Source: Pedobacter sp. V48
GTDB taxonomy: Bacteria; Bacteroidota; Bacteroidia; Sphingobacteriales; Sphingobacteriaceae
Direction: 5' to 3'
NCBI RefSeq assembly: GCF_000523515.1
Contig: NZ_AWRU01000013.1
Coordinates: 328,889 to 392,888 of the forward strand
DNA: 64,000 bases
The position numbers and the translations under genes are program-made. Shown piece by piece: positions 35,170 to 44,716 of the stretch. Each line of letters starts with the position of its first letter. Position 1 is the first letter of the stretch. The notes under the pieces were generated by a model. That model made no database searches, was not told the origin of the DNA, and was given only the letters and a program-made list of their open reading frames with translations.

Positions 35170-37608
35170 ATGAAAACATATATCATATTCTTTTTCGCAT
35201 CTCTGATCTCTCTTACTGCCCTTTCGCAGGTAAAACAAGGAATCATTTCTTCAACTGTAAAAGATTCAAAAAATCTGGCAGTTGGCGGTGCTACGATACG
35301 CGTGCTTAATGCCGCAGATACTGCGGTTATTACCACCAGAACCACTGATGTGGACGGTAGATTTCAGTTCACCAATATCGCTAAAGGTTCTTATTTACTA
35401 AAGATAACAGCTGTAGGCTACAAGGAGTTCAATTCATCGCCCTTACATGTAGAGGATAACGCAGGGGTTGTGCTACCTGTTATTATATTACTGCCCGCTA
35501 AAAGCACAGAACTTGCAGAGGTAATGATAAAAGCCAAGCGTCCGCTAATTCAAATGGAAATAGACAAAACAGTAGTAAATGTGGATGCTATGATTAGCAG
35601 CGCCAGCAGCAATACATTAGAGGTGCTCGAAAAAACGCCCGGCATAGTAGTAAATTCCAATGGGGATATCACATTAAACGGCCGATCTGGAGTTATGGTC
35701 TTAATTGATGGCCGCCCTACTTACATGTCAGGACAAGACCTTTCACTTTACCTGAAATCTCTTCCAGGATCACTTTTAGACAAGATAGAACTGATGGAAA
35801 ACCCTCCTGCCCGCTACGATGCTTCAGGAAATGCAATTATCAATATCAAATTGAAAAAAAACAGAATAGGTGGTTTTATAGGAAGTTTTGCTACAGGTTA
35901 TTCCAAAGGTGAATACGGAAGGAATAATCATTCTTTGAATCTGAACTACAACTATAAAAAGATCAATTTATTTGGTAGTGTTGGCTACAGTTACGAGAAA
36001 AATTATAGCATCGACAACATCACAAGAAGCTTTTTTGATTACAACAATACGCCTACTTCGACTGTTGGCATGCTAAACGATCAGGTATCTAAAAGCAACG
36101 GATTAAATACAAATGTAGGCGTAGATTATGCTGCCACTCCAAATACAACTTATGGTTTCCAGATCAATTTGAACGACAATAAAAACAATGACCTGTTTAA
36201 TTACAACAGCGACAATTATAATGCCGGACAACTCGACAACATCGGCAAAGGAAATACCATTGGTGATAACAAAAGAACCAACTTAGGCTCTAATATCAAT
36301 TTTCTGCATAAATTCGGAACAACAGGAAAGGAACTCTCTGCCGACATCAACTACTTAAATTACCGCAGTACTGGCAATCAATCGCTTATCAACTCACTTT
36401 ATCAACCAGATGGATCGTCCATAAGTGATAGCAAATTCTTTTACGATTTGCCTTCAGAAATCAACATATACACCGCTAAGGCGGACTATGTGCAAACCAT
36501 GAAAAACAATGCAAAGTTCGAAGCTGGTATCAAATCGAGCTTCGTTAACAACGATAATAAATCCGATTATTATAACATTACTGATCAGGGACAGATTATT
36601 GACAACAGTCAGTCAAACCACTTCAAATTTAGGGAGAACATTAATTCAGCCTATATTAATGCCCAAAAAGGGTGGAAATACCTATCTATCCAATTGGGAT
36701 TACGCTTAGAAAACACACAATCTAAAGGCGAGCAGTTAGGTAATGAAACAGTGCAGGGAAGCAGCTTTAGCAAGAACTATACACAACTATTTCCAAGCGT
36801 ATTCTTTAATTATAAATTTGATACAGTAGGTCGAAACACCTTAAACTTCAGCATCAGCAAAAGAATAAACAGACCAAATTATCAATACCTGAATCCATTT
36901 GTGTTCTTTAAAGACAAGTACTCCTATTCTTCAGGTAATCCACAATTAACTCCTCAATATCAGACGCGTTATGAACTTAAGTATCAATACAAGCAGTTGC
37001 TTAGAATGGGTTTCAGCTACAACAGATTCACAGACGTGATTTTCCAGACCACACGTGTAGAAAATGATGTTTTTATCAGGAAACCTGAGAACGTAGCTTT
37101 TGGTTATATGATCATACTCAACACCAGCCTTACCCTAACACCGGCAGAATGGTGGACACTCTATTTCGAACCTCAATTATCCAGAATGGGATTAGATGGA
37201 ATGGCCTATGGCGAGAAACTTAATCCAAGCACTTATGTGGCAAGAATTGGTCTATACAACCAGTTTCAATTCAAACAAGGCTGGAGCGCTGAACTGGGCG
37301 GTTATTATGCCAGCAGAGATTTAAACGGGCAGACCTTTACAGCGGGCAGATACAGGGTAAACGCGGGTATTCAAAAGAAGATCTGGAAAAACAAAGGGAG
37401 TATCAGGTTCAATGTAGACGACATGTTCCATAGTTGGGTAGCGAGGGAACGTTCGGTAGCGCTGGCGCAGGCCTATTCATTTCAAACCAATGAATCTGAT
37501 ACGCAGCGATTTGGCATTGCACTAACGTATAACTTTGGCAAGGATACATTTACACGCAAAAGCAAGCATAAGAATAATGCTCTTGATGAGGAAAGAAACC
37601 GGATGTAA
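35170..37608 (+). CDS. TonB-dependent outer-membrane beta-barrel family receptor
   Basis: An 812-residue protein: signal peptide (YIIFFFASLISLTALSQ), a CarboxypepD_reg-like domain (about 20-105), a plug-like domain (EVLEKTPGIVVNSNGDITLNGRSGVMVLIDGRPTYM; ENPPARYDASGNAIINIKLKK), and a barrel of the outer-membrane beta-barrel 3 type. The last residues are a basic tail (RKSKHKNNALDEERNRM) rather than a terminal aromatic, unusual for BAM substrates. The paralogue at 55823 has the same architecture. The cargo is unknown. Converges on the GH78 gene with a 6-base gap. Confidence 0.88.
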   Translation: MKTYIIFFFASLISLTALSQVKQGIISSTVKDSKNLAVGGATIRVLNAADTAVITTRTTDVDGRFQFTNIAKGSYLLKITAVGYKEFNSSPLHVEDNAGVVLPVIILLPAKSTELAEVMIKAKRPLIQMEIDKTVVNVDAMISSASSNTLEVLEKTPGIVVNSNGDITLNGRSGVMVLIDGRPTYMSGQDLSLYLKSLPGSLLDKIELMENPPARYDASGNAIINIKLKKNRIGGFIGSFATGYSKGEYGRNNHSLNLNYNYKKINLFGSVGYSYEKNYSIDNITRSFFDYNNTPTSTVGMLNDQVSKSNGLNTNVGVDYAATPNTTYGFQINLNDNKNNDLFNYNSDNYNAGQLDNIGKGNTIGDNKRTNLGSNINFLHKFGTTGKELSADINYLNYRSTGNQSLINSLYQPDGSSISDSKFFYDLPSEINIYTAKADYVQTMKNNAKFEAGIKSSFVNNDNKSDYYNITDQGQIIDNSQSNHFKFRENINSAYINAQKGWKYLSIQLGLRLENTQSKGEQLGNETVQGSSFSKNYTQLFPSVFFNYKFDTVGRNTLNFSISKRINRPNYQYLNPFVFFKDKYSYSSGNPQLTPQYQTRYELKYQYKQLLRMGFSYNRFTDVIFQTTRVENDVFIRKPENVAFGYMIILNTSLTLTPAEWWTLYFEPQLSRMGLDGMAYGEKLNPSTYVARIGLYNQFQFKQGWSAELGGYYASRDLNGQTFTAGRYRVNAGIQKKIWKNKGSIRFNVDDMFHSWVARERSVALAQAYSFQTNESDTQRFGIALTYNFGKDTFTRKSKHKNNALDEERNRM

Positions 37609-37614
37609 TAGGAA

Positions 37615-39267
37615 TTAAGGGCCCTGAAAAATCTCCGGATGCTTTCTTATAAAATAAACAGGCGTACAGCTCCAGGCGTGACAATAGCTGTTTATGGGAA
37701 AAAAGTTATATGGCGAAAGCTTGTCATTATCAGGATCATAAGCCTCCCAAAAAGTATCAGCTCCCTTATTTACCATTCCGCCCCAATAATTTATAACCGA
37801 GGCTTTGGCTTCTTGTGTTAACCCACATTTAATCAAAGCCTCAATATAATAATGGTACAGATAAGGCGTGCCCGGCTTTACCACACTGGCATACTCTGTA
37901 ATGGCTTTCATTGCCTTCTGGCCCTCAGACCGACTAGCTACCCCACTCATTATCATCCATGCCTGCGAAGCGTACGAAACCTGCTTAGCTGTTCCACTTA
38001 CAAAAAGCCCTGTTTTCTTATCATAAAGTCTGGTTTTAGCCACCTTGGTCATTTTATCAATTAACCCCTTCAATTGCGAAACCTCCTTATCCTTACCCAA
38101 TAATTTAGCCAGCGTCAATGTTTCTTTCATGGTAAAAATCATTATTCCCTGCAAAGAAGCCTGTTTATCCAGCCCATCTCTCCAATCCACAAAAATCCAC
38201 CAACCGTCCTTTTGAGCCGCATCAACGTTAAACAATCCGTTATGGTCCAGATGCTTGCTAATGTTGTCCATTTGCCTTTTGGCTACAGGCCATAAGTCAA
38301 GCACAAATTCACTGTCCTTAGTTGCAATAAAATACTCTTTCAATGCGGCATTAAACAATAGCGAATATTCAAACAAAAATGGCGCACCAGCCTGCGCATG
38401 GGGCTTAGGATTTTCAAATGCATTAGCATTTAAATACCCATCCGTACGACTCAATCCTGCAATTAAATAGAGGCAGCGCTTGGTAAGCTCATGATCTTTA
38501 AAAGAATAGTTGTTAGCCAACGATTCCAGATACAGATCCCCTATCCATAATCTCCTGTCGCGTTTTGGGCCATCTTCATAAACAGTCTGCATGCATTCCT
38601 TTAAAGTAGCCTGCCCCACGGCATCAATCTTTTTAATCATTGGATCTGTATTTGCCGCCAATTGAACAGGTACATTTGTAACAGCCGTAACAGCTTTAAA
38701 ACTCATATCTGTTATCTTAAAATCAAAGTTACCGGAACCAGCTAAAAGATCAATCTTAAGGTATCTAAAGGCCATACGTCGTGGAATAGTGATTGTAGCA
38801 GGCAATTCCATTACGGTAATTATTTCGTCCTGCAGCCATGCCCTGGTTAAACCTCCTGTGTACGGATCAAAAGGTGTGGCCAGTTCACCCGGCACTTCAG
38901 CAAATGTCATTTTAAAACGTAACGGGCCATCCAATACGTTGGCGCTTTCGTTCATGGTAAATGTATAATACCCGGTTAAATGTTCCCCAAAATCAATAAC
39001 TACACCAGACTGTTTTTTAAAAGCTTGCTGATATAGCTGGTCAACTGAACCTGCAGGAGTAGCTTTCCAGCCCTGAAAAGCCTTATCTTCAGCCACGAGT
39101 TTAACCAATTGTACAGGCTTTTTTTCCTGTTCAGTCAGTTTAGGCTTATTCGTTTCTGCTTTAGCCATCCATTTATCACGCTGCTCCTGAGTATAAAAAT
39201 CCTGAGCCGCTAAAAGCGATGGAATGCCAATTCCAAAAAATAGTAGTATCGTTCTTAATCTGTTCAT
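37615..39267 (-). CDS. GH78-type alpha-L-rhamnosidase-like protein
   Basis: A 550-residue exported protein (signal TILLFFGIGIPSLLAAQ). It has an N-terminal beta-sandwich (VVIDFGEHLTGYYTF) and a six-hairpin (alpha/alpha)6 domain with the GH78 marker TVYEDGPKRDRRLWIGDLYLE, GWWIFVDWRDGLDKQ and the late TFWEAYDP. GH78 enzymes release L-rhamnose from plant polysaccharides; it is shorter than many family members. It is the last gene of the six-gene operon running from 45607, 15 bases after the GH127 stop. Exact linkage is not predictable. Confidence 0.82.
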   Translation of the reverse strand: MNRLRTILLFFGIGIPSLLAAQDFYTQEQRDKWMAKAETNKPKLTEQEKKPVQLVKLVAEDKAFQGWKATPAGSVDQLYQQAFKKQSGVVIDFGEHLTGYYTFTMNESANVLDGPLRFKMTFAEVPGELATPFDPYTGGLTRAWLQDEIITVMELPATITIPRRMAFRYLKIDLLAGSGNFDFKITDMSFKAVTAVTNVPVQLAANTDPMIKKIDAVGQATLKECMQTVYEDGPKRDRRLWIGDLYLESLANNYSFKDHELTKRCLYLIAGLSRTDGYLNANAFENPKPHAQAGAPFLFEYSLLFNAALKEYFIATKDSEFVLDLWPVAKRQMDNISKHLDHNGLFNVDAAQKDGWWIFVDWRDGLDKQASLQGIMIFTMKETLTLAKLLGKDKEVSQLKGLIDKMTKVAKTRLYDKKTGLFVSGTAKQVSYASQAWMIMSGVASRSEGQKAMKAITEYASVVKPGTPYLYHYYIEALIKCGLTQEAKASVINYWGGMVNKGADTFWEAYDPDNDKLSPYNFFPINSYCHAWSCTPVYFIRKHPEIFQGP

Positions 39268-39282
39268 GTGAAGTATAAAAAT

Positions 39283-41133
39283 TTAGTGATCCTTTTTAGG
39301 ATCAATCAACTGAGGGAACCAGGCTTTAAAATAAGTTGCTTCTTTGCCATTACCTGCAGAGGCATAATCGCATAGATCAACAGTTACAGGCTCATCTCCC
39401 TGTTCTTTATATGACTCCGGAGAAAACTTAAGGCTAAATTGCAACCACGTTTTCCCCTCAGGATGAGGTACTGCCACCAAGTCAACATATCCGGTCTTAC
39501 CTGCAAGGTTAACAATCGATCCCATGGCAGGCCCTTTTAATGCCTCATCGCGGGCAAGTAATATAGGCCCACGCAGTACAGTTGCATATTGAGGCTTATC
39601 TCCGATAAATTCAACCCTGCCCCTCATATCCAGTTGTAAAGCCATTTCATCACCATCTTTCCAGGTTCGTTTTACGGTAGCAAACCGCCCGCTTACCACC
39701 TCAGTAACTGCAACACCGTTTACGGTTAATACACTCTTCTTGCTCCATTCAGGTATACGAATATTCATGCTAAAGGCCTCAGGCTTTGAAAGCTTAATGG
39801 TAAGACCAATCTTGCCCGTAACCGGATAATCCGTATGCTGTAAAACAGTTACATTTTTACCAGAGGGTGTAGCCAGGGCATAACTCCCTTCAACAAAATA
39901 ATTTACAAATAAACCATCTGCCGCTTTCATCACCACATGGGCCGGAAGATTAAACAAACCCCTTGGCCCACTGGCCACACAGCAATTAAGATCCATGCCA
40001 CACTGCCCGTTGCCCGGTAAGCGTAATCCACTTAAAGGCGTATATTTTGCCCAATGAAAACCATTGTGACTGGTAGAACCCAACAAAGCGTTGTAATAGC
40101 TCTGTTCAACCGCATCGGCATATTTTGCTTCGCCTGTTAGTCTAAAAAGCTGATGACAAAGCTTTATCCAGGTTACTGTAACGCAGGTTTCCTGATAATG
40201 AAAAATAGGATCAGCCTGTAAAGCTTTACCACCAAACCACATTTCAGCCGATGCACCTGATCCTGCCATATTGATCTCTTTGTCGCATATATTTTGCCAG
40301 GTCTTTTCAACCGCAGTTTTATATACCTGTTTGCCCGTTAGCCTGTACAACTCCAATAAACCCTCATAGCACGACATCATTTCGTATGCCTTTTGTCCCT
40401 GTTCAAAAGAATACCAGTTTTCAGGTTTCGGAAAACGTTTAGACACATCAACATCAGCCTTAGAAATTAACTGAGGTCCCTCTGGTGTTTCCCATTGGCG
40501 AACAATCTCTTCCGCAAAATCAAGATATTTATTGTCCTTTGTTTGCGTATATAACAAGCAAATAGGCTCCAGTACAGATGATGCCGCCATCCCCCGGTAA
40601 TTCCCCTTTGTCACAATTATGCCATCAGCCTTTTTAATATCTTCTATTAAATTATCGGCAACAGCCTTAGCTGCCTTTAAGCTCTTTTTATCGCCGGTAA
40701 GGATATAATAATCCAGCAAGCCCAGCATACAATACTTTCGTCCCCAAATGTCCCACTGCTTTAATCTGCTTTCTTTAGTGTAATTACCGATGTAACCATC
40801 AGCACTTTGTGTAGCAATTAAACCGCTAACAGCGGCATCCAGCTTTTGCCTTAGTTCAGGTGTTGGTTTATACCTATAGGCAAGCACTGCAGAAGTAAAC
40901 CATTTACCCCAAAACTCACTTTGCCATAAACTGGTCTCGTTTCTATGTTTAAAGGGCTCAATTAACGCGCCTGCATCCTGAAGCAAAACCCTGTTTTTAT
41001 AAGAGTTAGACAACCTTTCGCCAATAAACCCACCTATCGTTTCAGATTTTGCCCTGCTGAGCTTATCCTGAGCTACACTAACCCCGGTTACTAAAACAAA
41101 TCCTGCTAACAATAATGAAGTATATTTTTTCAT
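39283..41133 (-). CDS. GH127-type beta-L-arabinofuranosidase (DUF1680)
   Basis: A 616-residue exported enzyme from ATG 41131-41133 (signal YTSLLLAGFVLVTGVSVAQ). DUF1680 hallmarks are FWGKWFTSAVLAYRY, QSADGYIGNYT, HYQETCVTVTWIKL, and MDLNCCVASGPRGLFNLP with the paired cysteines of the zinc/thiol catalytic centre. GH127 cleaves beta-L-arabinofuranosides with a cysteine nucleophile. The upstream GH99 gene ends two bases before this start. It is consistent with L-arabinose release feeding the oxidative enzymes of the same operon. Confidence 0.87.
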   Translation of the reverse strand: MKKYTSLLLAGFVLVTGVSVAQDKLSRAKSETIGGFIGERLSNSYKNRVLLQDAGALIEPFKHRNETSLWQSEFWGKWFTSAVLAYRYKPTPELRQKLDAAVSGLIATQSADGYIGNYTKESRLKQWDIWGRKYCMLGLLDYYILTGDKKSLKAAKAVADNLIEDIKKADGIIVTKGNYRGMAASSVLEPICLLYTQTKDNKYLDFAEEIVRQWETPEGPQLISKADVDVSKRFPKPENWYSFEQGQKAYEMMSCYEGLLELYRLTGKQVYKTAVEKTWQNICDKEINMAGSGASAEMWFGGKALQADPIFHYQETCVTVTWIKLCHQLFRLTGEAKYADAVEQSYYNALLGSTSHNGFHWAKYTPLSGLRLPGNGQCGMDLNCCVASGPRGLFNLPAHVVMKAADGLFVNYFVEGSYALATPSGKNVTVLQHTDYPVTGKIGLTIKLSKPEAFSMNIRIPEWSKKSVLTVNGVAVTEVVSGRFATVKRTWKDGDEMALQLDMRGRVEFIGDKPQYATVLRGPILLARDEALKGPAMGSIVNLAGKTGYVDLVAVPHPEGKTWLQFSLKFSPESYKEQGDEPVTVDLCDYASAGNGKEATYFKAWFPQLIDPKKDH

Positions 41134-41135
41134 CC

Positions 41136-42203
41136 TTAAAGGTTTTTTAAGAAACGGTTGGTCCAATATCTGGTTCTGGTGATGTAATAATCATCGGCCA
41201 GCGGACTATAATCCAAGTAAGTAAAACCTGTAATACGCAACGGTTTGGCTGGTTCAATCTGTGTACCCTCATGCCATTCGTTAAAAGAAGTAATGGCCAC
41301 ATATGGGCTTTTCACGGTTATGGCTTTTTTCCAGTAATCATCATAATACGCGCCATTATCCCTGCTTTGCGTATTGGCACTATTCTCTGGCCGGATCCGC
41401 TCATCTATATAACCTGGCCCTACACAGGGGATAAATATCTTACTGTTTTGAACTGCCCATTCCTGCATCTTAGCCCAGTTATTTGGGTTAGAGCCATAGC
41501 GGAACACCTTAGATACAAAATAAGTGTAGAAACCATCAAATCCCGAATCTTTAAAGAACTGATGTTCGTTATCATTTACCCAAAGCCCCATAAAATCAGC
41601 GTCATATGGCGTTTTTCTAATGGTTGAACTGCCCGAGGGGGATAATACATCCGACCATTCGGCTGCCTTACTCAAATATGAATCATACACAAAGAAAAGC
41701 GGTTTCCTTTGCTCAGAATAGTAAAACGCAGCGTGCTGGCCATACGTATCCATAATGTATTTTACGTCAGCTTTAACCGTTAAAGGCGATCTGTTGCCAT
41801 ACGGCTCAATCTGAAAACCGACTTTAACGCCAGCCTTTTTAGCCTCATCCAATATTACCGGAATGCTCTTTGCTGTAAAATGATCCTTACCCCACCAGGT
41901 TAAAAAAACAGCATTTATGCCTGCTTTAGCAATCATTTTCATGTGCTTAGCCACCAAAACAGGATCATTTGTGCTGTAATTACCTAATGATGGGAAAAAA
42001 TTAGCCCCTATGTTATCACCACCCGGATAGCCCGTAGGATTGCCATTGCTCCAATGCGACCAATGTTGGTCGGCCCCATCAAAAGCCTTGGTCTGGTACC
42101 AATTGTAGTAAAAGCAAAAGACCTTAGGTTTTATCGCCAAAGCCGATCCGCAAAACAACACGGCCAAAGGCAAGGCAATTATAAATTTCAGCAATCTATT
42201 CAT
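41136..42203 (-). CDS. GH99-like glycoside hydrolase
   Basis: A 355-residue exported (alpha/beta)8 protein from ATG 42201-42203 (signal LLKFIIALPLAVLFCGSALA). The GH99 signature YVAITSFNEWHEGTQIEPA contains both glutamates of the endo-alpha-mannosidase catalytic pair, and VFCFYYNWYQT and AVFLTWWGKDHF match the family N-terminal half. Known GH99 enzymes are endo-alpha-1,2-mannosidases/mannanases. The gene starts 8 bases inside the SDR gene's 3' end. In a rhamnosidase/arabinofuranosidase operon a plant or gum heteropolysaccharide backbone is conceivable. Confidence 0.87.
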   Translation of the reverse strand: MNRLLKFIIALPLAVLFCGSALAIKPKVFCFYYNWYQTKAFDGADQHWSHWSNGNPTGYPGGDNIGANFFPSLGNYSTNDPVLVAKHMKMIAKAGINAVFLTWWGKDHFTAKSIPVILDEAKKAGVKVGFQIEPYGNRSPLTVKADVKYIMDTYGQHAAFYYSEQRKPLFFVYDSYLSKAAEWSDVLSPSGSSTIRKTPYDADFMGLWVNDNEHQFFKDSGFDGFYTYFVSKVFRYGSNPNNWAKMQEWAVQNSKIFIPCVGPGYIDERIRPENSANTQSRDNGAYYDDYWKKAITVKSPYVAITSFNEWHEGTQIEPAKPLRITGFTYLDYSPLADDYYITRTRYWTNRFLKNL

Positions 42204-42969
42204 TTGGCGAAGGACTAATTGCACTCCAACCACCGTCAATCACCAAACTTTGTCCGGTGATGTGTTTTGCTCCATCCGACACCAGGAACAAAGCCGCATT
42301 GGCAATATCAATCGTTTTAGCCGGACTACCCATTGGCGTAATTCTAGACCATACGGCCTCATAATTCGGATCATCCATGGTACGCTCGGTAAGCGTAGCA
42401 CCCGGCGCTATCGTATTTACATTGATCTTAAAAGGAGAAAGTTCCAGTACCAGGTTTTTGGCCAGCATTTCGAGCGCAGCTTTAGTCATCCCGTAGGCTG
42501 CCAGATCTTTATGTGCCTGATGTGCCGTAACCGATGAAGTAAACAACAAAGAACCACCTTTAGCCTGAGTTTTCATTTGATTGGCTGCCGCCTGGGCTAA
42601 AAAGAATGTACCACCTAGGTTTGTATGCAAAACCTTATACAAAGAATCCTGAGGGTAAGTAAAGAAATCGCCAAATAAAGTAATACCAGCATTGGCAATC
42701 ACAACATCCAGACTGCCAGAGGTTTTTACAGCCAGATCGACCATGCTTTGTATAAAATCCTTATCACCAGAATCACCTGCACAGGCAATACAATTTCCAC
42801 CCGCATCTTTAATTGTTTGTACTGCGCCATTGGCCAGCACCTCATCTATATCATTCAATAAAACTGTAGCGCCTTTAGCTGCAAGCTGTTTACATATTTC
42901 AAAACCAATGCCCTGTCCGGCACCGGTTACAATTACCGTTTTGTTTTCAAATGCTGTTGAAGTCATCAT
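42196..42969 (-). CDS. SDR-family sugar dehydrogenase
   Basis: A 257-residue classical short-chain dehydrogenase: TGAGQGIGFEICKQL (cofactor loop), NAGI, catalytic Ser in SLLFTSSVTAHQ, YGMTK (Tyr and Lys), and APGATLTERT; the C-terminus is SLVIDGGWSAI. In this operon it would oxidise the free sugar (L-arabinose, L-rhamnose or similar) to the lactone using NAD(P)+. It starts 25 bases after the dehydratase stop and overlaps GH99 by 8 bases. The sugar is not readable from sequence. Confidence 0.88.
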   Translation of the reverse strand: MMTSTAFENKTVIVTGAGQGIGFEICKQLAAKGATVLLNDIDEVLANGAVQTIKDAGGNCIACAGDSGDKDFIQSMVDLAVKTSGSLDVVIANAGITLFGDFFTYPQDSLYKVLHTNLGGTFFLAQAAANQMKTQAKGGSLLFTSSVTAHQAHKDLAAYGMTKAALEMLAKNLVLELSPFKINVNTIAPGATLTERTMDDPNYEAVWSRITPMGSPAKTIDIANAALFLVSDGAKHITGQSLVIDGGWSAISPSPNE

Positions 42970-42993
42970 ATTCGTCTTTCGTCTGTTTTTATA

Positions 42994-44706
42994 TTAATGT
43001 GAATCGCGCAATACTTCACTACCTGAGTTACCCTTTAAAAAATCAAAATCAGCACCTAGATGTGCCTGCTCAACATGCTCTACATACAACCTTGCATAGC
43101 CCCTCTTAAACTGATTTACAGGGTCTGCAAGTAAAGCCCTTCTCTGGTCCAGTTCTTCATCAGGCACCAATAAGCTTAACCTTCTGCCAGCTACATCCAG
43201 TTCAATCATATCCCCATCCTTAACTAAGGCAATTGTTCCGTTTTCGGCCGTTTCCGGCGATACATGCAGTACCACAGTACCAAATCCGGTTCCACTCATA
43301 CGACCATCAGATATGCGTACCATATCTGTAACCCCCAAATCGAGCATCTTTTTAGGTAAACCCATATTACCCACCTCTGGCATACCGGGATAACCTTTAG
43401 GACCTGTATTTTTCAATACCAATACACTGTCCGCATCTACTACCAGTTCCGGATCATCAATTCTAAGCTTATAATCTTCAATGTTTTCAAATACCACGGC
43501 CCTACCTGTATGCTGCATTAAACGCGGATTGGCAGCCGAAGGCTTAATGATAGCACCCTCCGGACAAAGATTACCCTTTAACACTGCCACGCCAGAATCC
43601 AGTTTAAAAGGACTTTCAACAGAGGCTATCACCTCCTGATTCAAGGTCTGCGCCCTTTCTAGATTCTGACCAATATTTCTGCCGTTGACCGTAATACACT
43701 CAGCATTTAAAAAGCGCTGCATTTCTTTCATCACGGCAGGCAAACCACCGGCATAATACAGATCCTCCATAAAATGCTCGCCCGAAGGCTGCAGATTAGC
43801 AATAAGGGGTATACCTGCAGAGTGTTTATCAAAATCATCAATTGTTAATTCTATACCCACCCTGCCTGCAATGGCCAGCAGGTGTATCACAAAATTGGTA
43901 GAGCCACCAATGGCCGCGTTTACCTTTATTGCGTTTTCAAAAGCTTTGGGCACCAGAACATCAGATGGTTTCAGGTCTTCCCTAACCATATCCACAATCC
44001 TGCGGCCTGAGAACTGAGCAAGCACCTTTCTGGAAGCATCAGCAGCTGGAATAGCCGCATTGCCAGGCAGCGATAGCCCTAGCGATTCAACCATACAAGC
44101 CATTGAAGATGCAGTGCCCATTACGGCACAATGCCCCCTGCTCCTACACATACCAGCCTCTGCCAGGTTCAATTCCTCTTCTGTCATGATTCCTGATCTT
44201 ACACTTTCAGAGAACCTCCAGATATCACTTGTACCTATATTTTTGCCCTGAAATTTACCCGTAAGCATTGCACCGCCCGAAACCACAATAGATGGAATAT
44301 CTACACTGCAGGCACCCATAACAAGCGCCGGAGTAGTTTTGTCGCAGCCACACATCAACACCACGCCATCAATAGGGTTTGCCCTGATGGACTCTTCCAC
44401 ATCCATACTTACCAGGTTCCGGTAAAGCATGGCCGTAGGTTTAATCAAGGTTTCGCCTAAAGACATCACCGGAAATTCAACCGGGAAGCCACCTGCTTCA
44501 ATTACCCCTCTTTTTACCGATTCGGCAAGTTCCCTAAAGTGGGCATTACATGGAGTTAATTCCGACCATGTATTGCAAATTCCAATAACAGGTTTACCCT
44601 GAAACTCATCAGCCGGAATGCCCTGGTTTTTCATCCAGGCCCTGTATATAAACCCATCTTTCCCCTTTTTACCAAACCATTGCTGACTGCGAAGCTTTTT
44701 TTCCAT
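42994..44706 (-). CDS. IlvD/Edd-family sugar-acid dehydratase
   Basis: A 570-residue Fe-S enzyme from ATG 44704-44706. Cluster cysteines are in GICNTWSELTPCN, VLMCGCDKTTP and AEAGMCRSRGHCAVMGTASS; PKGYPGMPEVGNMGLP and DGRMSGTGFGTVVLHV complete the pattern. The aldonate-dehydratase branch acts on L-arabinonate, D-xylonate and relatives, giving the 2-keto-3-deoxy acid. It sits between lactonase and dehydrogenase genes, completing three steps of a non-phosphorylative pathway. L-arabinonate is my preferred substrate because of GH127 nearby; this is inference. Confidence 0.9.
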   Translation of the reverse strand: MEKKLRSQQWFGKKGKDGFIYRAWMKNQGIPADEFQGKPVIGICNTWSELTPCNAHFRELAESVKRGVIEAGGFPVEFPVMSLGETLIKPTAMLYRNLVSMDVEESIRANPIDGVVLMCGCDKTTPALVMGACSVDIPSIVVSGGAMLTGKFQGKNIGTSDIWRFSESVRSGIMTEEELNLAEAGMCRSRGHCAVMGTASSMACMVESLGLSLPGNAAIPAADASRKVLAQFSGRRIVDMVREDLKPSDVLVPKAFENAIKVNAAIGGSTNFVIHLLAIAGRVGIELTIDDFDKHSAGIPLIANLQPSGEHFMEDLYYAGGLPAVMKEMQRFLNAECITVNGRNIGQNLERAQTLNQEVIASVESPFKLDSGVAVLKGNLCPEGAIIKPSAANPRLMQHTGRAVVFENIEDYKLRIDDPELVVDADSVLVLKNTGPKGYPGMPEVGNMGLPKKMLDLGVTDMVRISDGRMSGTGFGTVVLHVSPETAENGTIALVKDGDMIELDVAGRRLSLLVPDEELDQRRALLADPVNQFKRGYARLYVEHVEQAHLGADFDFLKGNSGSEVLRDSH

Positions 44707-44716
44707 ATCTATTTTA